From Zygnema cylindricum (taxonomy: Eukaryota > Streptophyta > Zygnematophyceae > Zygnematales > Zygnemataceae), in assembly GCA_037447655.1 (NCBI GenBank), contig JBBHKE010002210.1:64001-82488 (forward strand): a DNA stretch of 18,488 bases, written 5' to 3'. The position numbers and the translations under genes were made by a program. The stretch's first letter is position 1. Every line of letters starts with the position of its first letter. Positions 8,076-17,634 of the stretch are shown piece after piece. The notes beneath the pieces were generated by a model. The model made no database searches and was not told the origin of the DNA. It saw only the letters and a list, made by a program, of their open reading frames with translations.

Positions 8076-8843
8076 TCGGTTAGAGTCTTTGCGTGCCAGG
8101 GTTGCACTTATTCAGTGGGAAAGTCAAAGTGGGGAATATTGTCCAAAACACATATTCAAGCTTTGCATTATGTGGTGGAACTGAGCACACAGAAGTCTTC
8201 TCTTCACAGGGGTGAAGGTGTATTGGGGTTCTAATTGTCAAGGGATCATTCATTTGGGTTTACATCAACTTGGGGTCGGCACTATCTAGATTAGCTTCTT
8301 TTGGATCTGCGATTCTTTGGGCAATGGAGCCCATAGAATTTCACGTACATTGTCTATATATAGTACATTACTTAATTACACGTGTAGCTAGTTTATTAGT
8401 TTAGGTCTCAATAGATAACTATGTGAGTATAAACTTGTAGGACTTAGTTTGTTTTATCATCAGCTGAGTTTATCAAAGTACTGGCAAACTGTGTTTTTGC
8501 ATCTTTGACCTGTCTGTGTGATCACTTTGTTTGATATCTTGATATTAAACTTTGTGTGGATGTTATATGATATAGAAACTATATCTGTGTGTAGTTTCAT
8601 TCTGTTCTGCTGTTTCTCAAGGATTCTGTGGAAACTCTGGAGATCATATCTTTTGGATTCATATGTGGATCACGCTGTAACTTTGGGAGGTTGTAGTGTC
8701 GAGTATATACTGCATGTTGGTGCATTTTGAGGTAATTTTGTATATTTTGGAGTAATCTATGTTGTCTGAAACACATTTTTGTTGGGGTAGTCTGTTGGTG
8801 TTTTCCGTGAGTAATCCATGGCTCAAATAGGCTATGGATAACA

Positions 8844-8979
8844 AAGTTAACTTGCACGAAACGAAATAAACTTCGTACAAAGATAAAAATGTAACCGAGT
8901 AGAAATATCAATCAAACTAAATGATAAAAACGCGCCTCGTCAAGTAGGAATATTGTCCATTATATGCGTACTTTATTAG
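8844..8979. other. unassigned flank of the E element
   Basis: The sequence just outside the E 3' LTR is AT-rich, with scattered CGTAC and no gene. It leads into the first D repeat. Confidence 0.5.
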
Positions 8980-9240
8980 GTCTTTATGTGCACATTTTAC
9001 ATTTTTCGTGGGAATTCATCACGCGCAGCAAAGTCGCTGAAGTGAGAAAGTACTTGCGCGCAACAATTTTATTTACATGTGGTTTCCACAATTTTGTTAT
9101 AGTAAACCTTGGCTGGCCGTGTGAGTTGTTGTTATTTGATGACGATCGATATTTGCAAGCGCGACACTTATTTTCACGTCGTTACAGTATTTCGCCAATC
9201 AAAGGATTGACCTTCGAATCTGAACTCAAAGGTACGTAAA
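8980..9240 (+). repeat. repeat D, partial copy D3
   Basis: It matches D2 in the same orientation, most clearly 9066-9165 against 11300-11395 (shared TTTACATGTGGTT, CAATTTTGTTAT, GTAAACCTT and GCAAGCG). The left part is looser and appears to hold an extra stretch. No coding function is recognised. Confidence 0.7.
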
Positions 9241-9399
9241 TTTTACTAATCCGTACATCAAATGTACAATTTTTAACAACTCCCTACCCGCAGTAAAAGT
9301 TGTCTCTGCAATTAGAAATTCCCTTAACGAATGGTTGATTATGAATGTTCTATGTAGCTGTTAGTATTTGCTTTATACACGTGTCATGTTTCACGATTG

Positions 9400-9835
9400 T
9401 TCTTTTTGTCCTATGTACATTTATCGTTTGGGAATTGATCTTGGAAGTGACTATTTTGGTTGCGCACGTCACTTTGTGAAAGATTGTACGTTTGAAGTAC
9501 ACATTGGTACAAGTAAAGTACCGTTGAGTATAAATATGACGGTCAATCAGTTCGACAACTTTGACTTTCAAAATAATGTTACAACCACTTAAAATTTTGA
9601 CGCGCTTGCGAACGTCGACCTTCAAAATAAAATCAGCAATTCACACGGCCGGCCAAGGTATACGGTAACATAACTACGACAACCACATGTAAATAAAAGT
9701 GTTGCACACAGTCACTTTTTGTCTTTACATGAGCTCCACGGTGAGTGCACATGCTGGACTTCAACTTAAATTTAAAATGATTTAATTGTCTAATCGTTAC
9801 ATTGAACATATGGTACACCGCATGTGGCTAAGTTT
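9400..9835 (-). repeat. repeat D, copy D1 (left arm of an inverted repeat)
   Basis: The reverse complement aligns with 11135-11615 over about 420 bp at roughly 80 percent. Blocks such as GACAAAAAGTGACTGTG, GGTCGACGTTCGCAAGCG, GAAAGTCAAAGTTGTCGAAC and GCGCAACCAAAATAGT are shared. The arms diverge toward the centre after GTTCAATGTAAC. The family is not recognised. Confidence 0.85.
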
Positions 9836-10208
9836 AGGTTTTTTTTTCTTTAATTTTCCTTTCAAACTTAGCGTCGTACTGTCTAAGTTGCAACCGTACA
9901 AAGAAATCACATATTTGTAGAGTATAATTTGCTTCATTCTCGAACTTAGGATGTACTAAAATTTGTCGTCTTGTGTTTTTGACCCATTGTCACGACATCT
10001 TCAAACTTATCATAAACCATATTGGCAATGTGTTTTAAGCAAAATAGAATCGTGAACACAAATAAGAAAACATAATCCCACGTGAGAAAAGTTTTCAAAA
10101 GTTTTTGACGACTGAAAAAAGTGCAGTGTTGTTTGTTTTTGTCCTCATGCACCTTGAACGTTTTTTTTTTTGAAGGGGTCTCAATGGTGCAGTGTCATTT
10201 CACGTAAT

Positions 10209-10259
10209 GGTGAAAAATTTGCGAAGGTGAAAAATTTGCGAAGGTGAAAAATTTGCAAA
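10209..10259. repeat. 17-bp tandem repeat, three copies
   Basis: GGTGAAAAATTTGCGAA occurs at 10209-10225 and 10226-10242, and with one change (GCAAA) at 10243-10259. A second local repeat, GCAAAGTCATGGCGG, follows at once (about 10255 and 10278). Confidence 0.95.
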
Positions 10260-11073
10260 GTCATGGCGGCCGTCCCTGCAAAGTCATGGCGGGCGGAGGG
10301 GAGAGGTTTACGCAAAGACATGTTGTACAACCACGGCTGCAAGGCTATAAGTGTACGATGTCACGCAATGACTTGCGATATACCAAATCGCTTCAAAATT
10401 ACGATGTGTCATACGGCGCTTAAAAAAGTTTCGAAAAAAACTCTGCGGCAAAGACAGATTGTACACGTTGACAACCGTCACGGGAATTGTCGACGTATAC
10501 AATCGTCACAAAGATAAGCAACAACTTCGAGTAAACACATAGTGATACATGAAATCCGGGTGCGCCGAACTTGCGCTAAAAAACAAAGTAAGTTTGCTAA
10601 GTTACAAGAACATGGGGCCGTATCCTTAGGTGCAAATCGAAACAAAATCTCTCAAAACTGAAGTACACTCCGAATCGTAATTAGCGTTATGTACGTTAAT
10701 TTCGTCGCCCCAAATTTTGACAATATCACCCTAAATTGAGTACATAATTCTAAATTATTTTTTAGGTTATTTAAGGTACTTTTGGAATCAACGTAAACAA
10801 CTCTAATATATTGTCGTTTTAAAAAGTGTGGAGTACAGTCGGTGTTTGACCGTGCAAAATTGTACTTTATTAACTAAAAAAGTACAAAAATTGTTTAATA
10901 CACATCGTTATTATGTAATTGCGTTTGCACAAACCGCGAATTACAAATGTCATAATGAAGTGAAACTGTATGTTTTGTCAGATTTTGTAAGTGTACCTAA
11001 TTTACAGTAAAGATTTAAGCGCGGATCATTATTACGGATAGAAACACAAATTAGAGTTACTGATAAATTAGAG

Positions 11074-11097
11074 TAAAAATTGATTACACAATTTTTA
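11074..11097. other. perfect AT-rich hairpin
   Basis: TAAAAATTG, loop ATTACA, CAATTTTTA: a 9-bp perfect stem. ATTAGAGT lies before it and ACTCTAA after it, extending the symmetry imperfectly. It sits next to D2 in non-coding DNA. Confidence 0.7.
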
Positions 11098-11134
11098 TTT
11101 CTCATTTTTTCTACTCTAACTATTTATTTATTGT

Positions 11135-11615
11135 AACTACGATTTGCGGTGTAATTCAATTTTGAGAGGCTTCATTTCAATTTGCGTTTAGGTTCAATGT
11201 AACGCTTAGGCGATTAAATTTCAAGTTTGCGGCTAAGTTAAGATCTAACATGTGCTCTCACCGTGGATCTCACGTAAAGACAAAAAGTGACTGTGCGGAA
11301 CACTTTTATTTACATGTGGTTGCCGCAATTTTGTTATTGTAAACCTTCGCCAGCCTTGTGAATTGTTAATTCTATTATGACGGTCGACGTTCGCAAGCGA
11401 GACAAAATATAAAGCGTTTGTAACAATATTTTGAAAGTCAAAGTTGTCGAACCGATTGACTGTCAAATTTATACTCAACTTTACTTTACTTTTACCATTC
11501 TGTTTTTTAAACATACAATCTTTCACAAAATTATGTAAGTGACTATGCGCAACCAAAATAGTTACCGCCATGATCAATTCCTTTAACGTTTTTGTCCGTT
11601 AAATCAGTACATGTT
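11135..11615 (+). repeat. repeat D, copy D2 (right arm of an inverted repeat)
   Basis: This is the inverted partner of 9400-9835. The minus-strand open frame across it shares residues with a plus frame of D1, but nearly all codon differences change the amino acid, so the similarity is nucleotide homology rather than a conserved protein. Confidence 0.85.
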
Positions 11616-12908
11616 TTCATCGGTGCCGTCTGAAAGTACATATAGTACATAAATTACAAAAAGTACAGAATGTTATATGGCTGTACGGATGAAGTAGGCG
11701 TCCTTACGTACTTTATCTGCAAGTATAAATGAGCCGAGTATTTAAAGTGTAAGGTCTCTTGTCGTTTTGTGTTTTTGGCAGCCCACCCTATTTTAAGTGT
11801 TGTTATGTCGTCATAAACTTAAGATGCTTTTTATGTTTTCCTTTTTTTACCCATTTTGTACCCTGGTTGTTTTCCATCGCAATTTCTGCGATAAAAGTGT
11901 CCCGTCACATTATAGTCGTATTTTATAGTAATTGGTACAATACAGAAATTTATGTATTTCTGAATGTTAGAGGCAAAATGACCTATTTTGTGAAAATTTT
12001 GCAGTTTTCTGCAAAAATGTACGGATTCAATGAATGTAACAGATTGTTGTACCACAGCAACAATTGTCTTGTTAGATATCGTCATCGGCAATTGTCTTGT
12101 TAGATATCGGCATCGGCAGAAATACTAACTGGCGTTTGTTTTTAACTGGTATTAGTAGATACTACACCGTGAATCGCTATTACCATTATGGATAATCAGT
12201 GTAAAAAAATAGTTAGTGTTATTCACTCTAATTTGGATTTTTCGCGTTTTGAAAAAAACATATTACTCTAATTCATTTATAACTCTAATTTGGGTACAAT
12301 TCGCCTATAACTAATCTGCAATCAAGATCTTTACATTAATATAGGCACCTGTTCAAAATCTGACAAATCGTACACGTTTGCGATTATTTTTATCCATGTT
12401 TCGTATTTTATTTCTTAACAAAGTTCCATTTTATATGGACCGACACGTTCCGTACACCACTCTATTCAAGATGACCATAAATTAGAGTTATTAGCGCTAA
12501 TTAACAAGTACCTTAATTAACGCAAAAAAGAATTATTGTTATTAATTCTATTTTAGGTCCGAGAATCAAAATTTGGTGGCGCGATATTATCGTTATTAAT
12601 AGCGATTCATGGTTTAGCGTTGTGTGTTGGGTAAAACTTATCGCGATAAATGCAATATTAAATATATCGAATAACAAACGGTCAAAGGCTTCGATATATC
12701 GCAGTAGGACCAACAAGTTAAATAAAGCGCAATATATATTTGAATATATAATATATATATTTCTACTTAAATTTACTACTTTTATTAGTTTCATATAACA
12801 TAGTATTTTATTGAAAACATTAAATAGTACGGTATGCCACGTATGCGTGAATTTAAATACAGAACTTTAGTCTCGACATCGCTACATGAAGCCGTAAAAA
12901 AAAATTAG
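11616..12908. other. gene-free AT-rich region
   Basis: No gene or known element was recognised. It holds a 28-bp tandem duplication, several ACTCTAAT/ATTAGAGT motifs, and an AT-rich stretch with TA runs around 12730-12765. Confidence 0.5.
12061..12116. repeat. 28-bp tandem duplication
   Basis: The unit begins CAATTGTCTTGTTAGATATC. Two copies (12061-12088, 12089-12116) differ at one base. Confidence 0.95.
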
Positions 12909-13022
12909 TACGTCATAGAATTAATATGTACAAAACCAAATATTTAGTAACGAATACGTCACACTAATTTCGTCAAATGCAAATGATCATACCTCAACAT
13001 TTTTTTTTTGCAATCTGTTCGT
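12909..13022 (+). repeat. direct repeat R1, first copy
   Basis: It aligns with 17143-17282, sharing ATTTAGTAAC, CACACTAATTTCGTCAAATG and TGATCAT. It stands about 550 bp before R2 once the solo LTR and one target copy are removed, close to the 491 bp between R1' and R2'. Confidence 0.8.
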
Positions 13023-13221
13023 TCTTTTCGGTCTAAGGACCAAAATGGGAACTCCACGAATCTTCTCAATCCAACTTGTGAATTCTTTAAAATGAGGGAC
13101 AACTTTTGCAATTCTGCGTCCTCCATTGGACTACAGAATTCAAGAAGCCTCTAGGTAGTTTTTAGCTAACCCACTTTCAACAAAAATCACTGCTACCCAA
13201 GCAGACAAGTTGACAATCTCA

Positions 13222-13237
13222 CTGCACCCCTGTGCAA
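13222..13237 (-). other. conserved stem-loop in R/U5 of the L LTR, copy 3
   Basis: On the minus strand, TTGCA, loop CAGGGG, TGCAG: the same 5-bp stem and 6-nt loop as copies 1 and 2. One A-T pair has become G-C and the outer C-G has become a T.G wobble. ATTGCACAGG beside it is duplicated. Confidence 0.5.
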
Positions 13238-13315
13238 TCCTGTGCAATCTGGACTCCCATGAGTAAGTAGGAAAAAAAAATCTCTAGCGATAAGTTATGG
13301 GTTGGCAAAGATGCC

Positions 13316-13324
13316 TATTTTATA
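13316..13324 (-). promoter_or_regulatory. TATA box of the minus-strand L solo LTR
   Basis: TATAAAATA on the minus strand, at the same alignment position as 2944-2952. It is followed by GGCATCTTTGCC and CCATAACTTATCG. Confidence 0.6.
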
Positions 13325-13456
13325 CAAACCCTCAAGGGGAGAGGTGACTGTTTCACCAAAAATTCACTAAATCCTAATTCTCTCTAATAACTCCTATCTA
13401 CTAAAGTACGGACCAATCATATTACTGTACCGTACCAAAAAAGTACTAACGGTGGT

Positions 13457-13480
13457 GTACCTTTTGTACGGCCTGTGTAC
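13457..13480 (-). promoter_or_regulatory. phased triple GTAC site, L LTR copy 3
   Basis: GTAC cores at 13477, 13466 and 13457 in the LTR's reading direction, spaced 11 and 9 as in copies 1 and 2. Confidence 0.5.
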
Positions 13481-13827
13481 GACAAGGTTATTACTTGGAC
13501 GCTTGCCCTCTTTTTACTCGTCCGCAAGTTACGCGGAATTCCCGCGACCAAATGTTATCTCTCCACGTGGCGCCAGGTCATGCCTCATCATAAAAAGCCA
13601 AAATGACCACTCTAGGATCTCGGCGATGATGTGCGCCGCTGGATAAAAAACAAAATGTAATCTCAGCCGTCAAAACAAATGTCCGATTCATTTGTTTCGT
13701 GTGGAATCATGTTCGCACCGAATTTAATTAGTTTTATGTCTTTATATTCATATTTTCGTTAATCGGTTTAAAGGACGTAACACACTTTAAATAGGAATCA
13801 CACCCTATGTAGTCTAGCGAACTTCTA

Positions 13828-13893
13828 CGACAGACTCGTTAGAACGGACGGCTACGCCACGCTCTGCTCGTTGGAGGTTTGAGTCATGCCAGA
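13828..13893 (+). repeat. tRNA-like module in the L LTR, copy 3 (antisense to the LTR)
   Basis: Homologous to the minus strand of 2380-2447: CGACAG, GTTAGA, ACGGCTAC and the decayed B box GGTTTGAGTCA (13876-13886). It lies plus-strand because the LTR is minus-strand. Confidence 0.5.
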
Positions 13894-14102
13894 CTTTACC
13901 TTTTGTTGAGAGTGACTTAAAGTCACTCTTTAGTCATGCCTAATGAGGCTGAGGCAGCCATGGCTCCACTACTCGCTCTCTCCTTCTTGACTACAACAAG
14001 TATGGGGGATAGAGAGAGGGGTGGAGGCAGACTGCCTGCGCTCTACCTTTTCTTTTTCTACTCAGCAATTGAGACCTACAAAATACTTCACAAATTTCAA
14101 CA

Positions 14103-14458
14103 GCTTTGTTTTTCTCCTTCATGAAATATACTTTAATATACCTTTAATATACTGAGAAATACCTTTTATTTATACCTTTTATGTACATGAAATACACCAG
14201 TATGTATACCTGGAGAAGTCATCATTAAAGGTTAGCATGTATTGTAACCAACACTCTTGCTAATCATTTTTTTGCTGGTCGCTATACATCCGAGTGAATC
14301 AATACGAATACTAACTAATTTAATTACTAATAAATATGTTGCTTTTTCGATTAGATACCTTGAAACCTTAACGGTTTTATGTTTCTTAACTGTACGCCCA
14401 CTACAATAATCTGACCCTTTTGTTATTTTTGTTTTTTTTTTGTCATTTTTTTTTTTAA
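14103..14458. other. AT-rich spacer between the solo LTR and R2
   Basis: There is no gene. A short TTTAATATACC motif is repeated near 14131-14150, and T tracts precede R2. Its last 80 bp are diverged from the sequence before R2' (shared CTGT.CG.CCACTACAATA). Confidence 0.5.
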
Positions 14459-14937
14459 ATACTTTGCAAGCATAATGACAATATGTCACAGTTATATTAT
14501 GTTAATTTAATTAAAGATATTTCTAATCCCTGATAATTGACAAATGTTAATTTAATTAAAACCACTACTAATTTTACCAGCAATTAAATAATCCAATAAT
14601 AATTTTTGTCGCACATCAGGCAAAAATACTCCTATAATGGACCAAACAATGAATCATAAACCAATCAAAATATTTATATCGAAGGGGAATGAGAGCCCAA
14701 TAAGCCAAAAAAAACCGCACAAAAAAATCTGAAAACCAAAAAAGACAATTTGAAACAAGGAGGAATAGAGAAACAAAAAATTACAAAAAACAAGATAAAC
14801 GGCTTCAATATATCGTGACATTAATTGGCATATCGGCCGGTATAATGCCAAGATATCGCAATATAGAGCTTCTCCATTTACAGAAGCGATACATCAATCA
14901 TCGGGTACTCAAAACCATAAAAAACACAATACTGGTA
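14459..14937 (+). repeat. direct repeat R2, first copy (479 bp)
   Basis: It matches 17635-18113 without any difference that I could find by eye, at a constant offset of 3176. The ends are abrupt (ATACTTTGC ... ATACTGGTA). It has no TG/CA ends, flanking duplication or coding content. It includes ATATCGGCCGGTATAATGCC-type sequence. Confidence 0.95.
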
Positions 14938-15144
14938 GCCACCTGAAAATTTATTATAAATTTCTTGGTTTTTGGAATTCCTAGTATGTAACCTTCTGTC
15001 ATGCTATTCTGAGTTTTATTTTATTGAATAATGTCAAACAAATAAAATTGCCTTGTCCAATGCAACGTTCCTTACGCATCATTTTTTGTCCCTACCTTTG
15101 TGGTAACATTAAGTTTAGTTAATAATTATTATGGGTTACCCGTA

Positions 15145-15147
15145 CAG
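15145..15147 (+). other. probable 3' splice site of the kinase exon
   Basis: CAG precedes GCATTG. Kinase-like residues start right after it in phase 0, while upstream translation has no kinase similarity. Confidence 0.55.
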
Positions 15148-15537
15148 GCATTGAAAATGATGCGGTCGACTTTGGGACTTTCCGCCATCGTCGATCCGAG
15201 TTTGGACTCCAACTACTCCTTGGATGACATGAACGTCCTGGCGAGTGTCGCGGCATCCTGTCTTCAAAAAGTTTCTATGTATCGACCAGAAATGGCTGAC
15301 GTGGCGAGCCATTTGCGTCTACTTAAGACAAAAATGGAGAATAAACACTCGCAAGTCATGGAAAACAACGGATTGACACTCCTTCCTAGTGAAGAAGTTC
15401 TTGAAGAAGAAGGTCCCATATATCCAATTGTCAAGACCTCCACTTCTTCTAAAACCACATCTGTTGATAGTCGTTCTTTGGGCAACAGTTCCCTTTTCAG
15501 GCCTGTCCCAAAAGAAAGTGTTTTGTTGCCGCGGTGA
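15148..15537 (+). CDS. terminal exon of a receptor-like protein kinase (RLK/Pelle), partial gene
   Basis: RLK/Pelle kinases are plant Ser/Thr kinases, usually at the plasma membrane. The 129 codons cover only the last part of a kinase domain and its tail. Residues 13-19 read AIVDPSL and residues 44-52 MYRPEMADV, which is subdomain XI with its invariant Arg (46) before Pro; helix residues VAASC lie between them. From about residue 60 the sequence is Ser/Thr/Glu-rich and of low complexity, typical of RLK C-termini, and it ends at TGA 15535-15537. The frame is intact and GC-richer than its surroundings. The start was set at the CAG acceptor, not at an ATG. ATP-binding and catalytic-loop exons are not in the window upstream, so they lie behind a very long TE-filled intron, off-window, or nowhere. 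It could be a live gene's last exon or a duplicated fragment. The subfamily is not certain. Confidence 0.75.
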   Translation, partial: ALKMMRSTLGLSAIVDPSLDSNYSLDDMNVLASVAASCLQKVSMYRPEMADVASHLRLLKTKMENKHSQVMENNGLTLLPSEEVLEEEGPIYPIVKTSTSSKTTSVDSRSLGNSSLFRPVPKESVLLPR

Positions 15538-16542
15538 AAGTTTTTTATAACATTATTTAGTGTGGAGTCAGACAATCGAGTTTTATTTACTTCTCCATTT
15601 TTAGTTCTTGGAAACACCATTCCCTCCAGCTTTGCGACTTCAAACTGCAAATATATCGAAAAGAAACATGTTGACTCTTTAACTAAAAATTCATTGATTA
15701 AAAATGTTAATTGTCACTATTTTCTCTTTTGACCCGAGACCCCTTTCTGCAGGTAGTCTCTGGAAGTCTATCCCCACATAGAGCTACTAGCTACATGTCC
15801 TACCGCTTAAAATAAGGAAAAAAACGTCTGAAATGTTTTTAATTTTTTTAGGAAACAACACCAATAAATTTATTATAATATGGCGGTTTGTTGAAAGATT
15901 TTAATGATCAAGCCATATGGAATACCATTTCTCCTTGAACTTTTCGTGGTTTGGTACTTTTGACTTTCTTTAATCTGAAAACTACGAATTCAAAATCAAC
16001 AAGGAGATGTGCTGGCGTTTGTTAGACGTTCCAAGTTGTTATAAAACCTCAATAAATGGAAAAAAAAAGAAAAAATTGGTAAAAAAGAGAGGTATATCCC
16101 GACCTTGGGTTAAATCAAAATGAGATGAAACCCCGTCCAATAATACCCGAAATAATTATAACATACAATTAAAAAGAGATCCAGTGAAAATTTGTAAGAA
16201 TGAGGAAAAAACCTTGGAAAAGTTGGAATATTGTTGATGGGACAATTTGAAGTAAGCTAGAACTTGAGCATACAACCTTTTATTTGTTGTGGTCTCCCTA
16301 CCCACCCTTTTACTTTTTCCTCCTTTTTATCAAAATTTTGAATTAATTTTCTCCATTTTTTGCAAATGTATAAAGTTGCTTAATAGTAAATTTTCTTTGC
16401 AATTGTCCTCGTTATTGTCATTTTTCTAGTATTTATTTGATACAATTTCACTTAACCTTTTTGGAAAATTTGGTTTAGCGAAACCATCCTTCAATTAACC
16501 GATGGAGTTTATTTTAATTATATAAATATTTATTTATAAATA

Positions 16543-16552
<10 letters not shown>
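15538..16552. other. probable 3' UTR and AT-rich downstream DNA
   Basis: There are AATAAA signals at 15863-15868 and 16051-16056, which could serve the kinase exon. No second gene or repeat family is recognised. Confidence 0.4.

Positions 16553-16585
<33 letters not shown>
16553..16585. repeat. (TA)n microsatellite
   Basis: A run of about 16 TA units, preceded by several TATTTATTTATAAA-type units. Confidence 0.97.
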
Positions 16586-16588
<3 letters not shown>

Positions 16589-16599
16589 ATTAATGTTTG

Positions 16600-17035
16600 A
16601 CAGTTTTTTTGGGTACGAGGAATATTCGGCAAGACCAAAACCCGCATTCATTTCCTACTTCTAGTAGTGAAATGCAGGATATATCAAAATGCACGATGGT
16701 AAACCATCTGAGTCCGGGGGTACAAAAGGGGTGGCCTGGCCGAAACTGAAAAACTACCAGCAGGGGAATAAAATAACAGCACAACAAAAACAAAAACAAA
16801 AAGAAAACAACAACCAGGAAAATAAAAGTACCCAAACTCAAAATGAAAAGCACGACAATTGACAAAGCCAGAACTACAACCCCAACCCCAATCAAATTAA
16901 AAAACTACGAAAAGCAACCCCGTAAGTCCCCCCATCCCGGGGGAGCACGTTGAGGGAGTTCCGGAACCCGGCGACGATCCATAGCCGCAACAGCCGATCG
17001 GAGGAGAATTTTTTTTTTTGGTTGATTAAAAAAAA
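16600..17035 (-). mobile_element. probable 5'-truncated LINE 3' end
   Basis: Read on the minus strand, the segment is G/T-rich, runs through TTTTGTACCCCCGG and ATATATCCTGCATTTC, and ends CGTACCCAAAAAAA at about 16604. The style is like 3' untranslated ends of plant L1-type LINEs, which finish in GTACCC plus A. No RT or endonuclease coding remains, and no target duplication could be identified. The 5' boundary near the A/T runs at 17012-17035 is a guess. Confidence 0.45.
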
Positions 17036-17142
17036 AGGGAAATAAAGACTTGGTGTGTCTTTCATTGCTTGTAAATTGATTGCCAAATGCCAAATACTGG
17101 AAAGAGGTGTAAAAACCATTGCATACCAGAAACATAACCAGG

Positions 17143-17282
17143 CATTACGTCATCATATGCTAAATTCCAAAACTATAATTAAAACGTACAGAACCGAAAA
17201 TTTAGTAACAAAAGCATCACACTAATTTCGTCAAATGCAAAATGATCATCTGACAGCATTGTTTTTGCAGATTGTTTGTCCA
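17143..17282 (+). repeat. direct repeat R1', second copy
   Basis: Diverged copy of 12909-13022 in the same orientation, 352 bp before R2'. Confidence 0.8.
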
Positions 17283-17554
17283 CACGTGTAATGGTGATGC
17301 GATTTATTTCACCTGTCAGAATAAAAAAACAGTTTTTTAACTGTTTTTCGGTTAAGTTTTATGGTGGTGAAATAATTGCCTCAATTGTTTGCAGCTATCT
17401 GTTTGGTATAGGCCGTCAGAATAGAAAAATTATCATTTGACTAATCTATTTTCTTTTTATGCGGTGATACAGAAGTTTTAACTCTTTGGAAATTTTTCTA
17501 ATACAAACTAATCCGGTCCGCAGTAATTTGAAACTGTGACAATTGATGTTTTCT

Positions 17555-17611
17555 ACCTGTCCAACCACTACAGTAGTTGCACCTGTCCGACCACTACAAT
17601 ATATCAGTTGC
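17555..17611. repeat. tandem duplication of about 26-31 bp
   Basis: ACCTGTCC(A/G)ACCACTACA followed by ...GTTGC occurs at 17555-17580 and 17581-17611. One related unit stands at the matching place before R2 (about 14391-14410). Confidence 0.8.
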
Positions 17612-17634
17612 ACTTGTTTGTTATTCTATAAAAC

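Larger units (their letters stand above)
7072..8343 (+). mobile_element. solo LTR of family L inserted in the family E 3' LTR
   Basis: It starts TGTTGAAATTTATG and ends ATAGAATTTCA, with CGTAC on both sides. Homology to the other L LTRs runs over the first 1040 bp (start, GCCATGGCT, tRNA-like module, GTAC triplet, ATAACTTA block, stem-loop) and again over the last 40 bp (GCTTCTT...AATGGAG...AGAATT). Between them, about 8120-8300, lie some 200 bp absent from the other two copies. It also carries the palindrome GTGCCACGTGGCAC (about 7726-7739). Only one LTR and no internal sequence is present, as expected after LTR-LTR recombination. Confidence 0.88.
6281..8843 (+). mobile_element. 3' LTR of the family E gag-only element (interrupted at 7072-8343)
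   Basis: It begins TGTTGTAATTTGAAAGC after the polypurine tract and ends GGCTATGGATAACA. Excluding the inserted solo LTR and one target copy it is about 1286 bp (6281-7071 plus 8349-8843). Order: U3 with the G-box palindrome GACACGTGTC (6433-6442), TATA box (6456-6463), CpG-rich block (about 6480-6960), then an AT-rich part. It aligns with the 5' LTR from 6559 on, with many substitutions, so the insertion is old. The base run after it, AAGTT (8844-8848), is the predicted right copy of the element's target duplication. Confidence 0.85.
9836..11134. other. spacer between the inverted D arms
   Basis: About 1.3 kb without a recognisable gene. It contains a 17-bp triplication, a GC-richer patch (about 10255-10510) and AT-rich remainder. 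The longest open frame (10263-10517, 84 codons, basic) resembles nothing known and overlaps the tandem repeats, so it is not called. Confidence 0.6.
13107..14102 (-). mobile_element. solo LTR of family L, minus strand
   Basis: On the minus strand it starts TGTTGAAATTTGTG at 14102 and ends AGAATTGCA at 13107 (996 bp). The flanks are ACTTT (13102-13106) and GCTTT (14103-14107), a 5-bp target duplication with one change. It aligns along its whole length with 2148-3165: GAGAGTGACTT block, GCCATGGCT, tRNA-like module, CCACGTGG (13564-13571), GTAC triplet, TATAAAATA (13316-13324 inverted), GGCATCTTTGCC, stem-loop and GGCTTCTTGAATTCTGTAGT. No internal element sequence follows, so it is a solo LTR. 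Confidence 0.85.

Noticed and set aside
9368-11577. Two open frames on opposite strands (9368-9592 and 11245-11577) with similar proteins
   Set aside because: They lie in the D inverted arms. Over about 40 compared codons nearly all differences change the amino acid and only one is silent, so there is no sign of protein-level constraint.
12513-12794. Minus-strand 93-codon frame
   Set aside because: It lies in AT-rich low-complexity DNA rich in Ile, Leu and Asn codons, and no family is recognised.
13030-13130. Minus-strand open frame starting MEDAELQ, at first taken for the start of a gag after an LTR
   Set aside because: The ATG lies inside the last bases of the L solo LTR, which ends at 13107, and the frame runs across the LTR/flank junction and stops soon after.
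14654-14851. Minus-strand hydrophobic 65-codon frame, repeated at 17830-18027
   Set aside because: It exists twice only because R2 is duplicated. The hydrophobic look comes from T-rich DNA, and there is no start context or homology.
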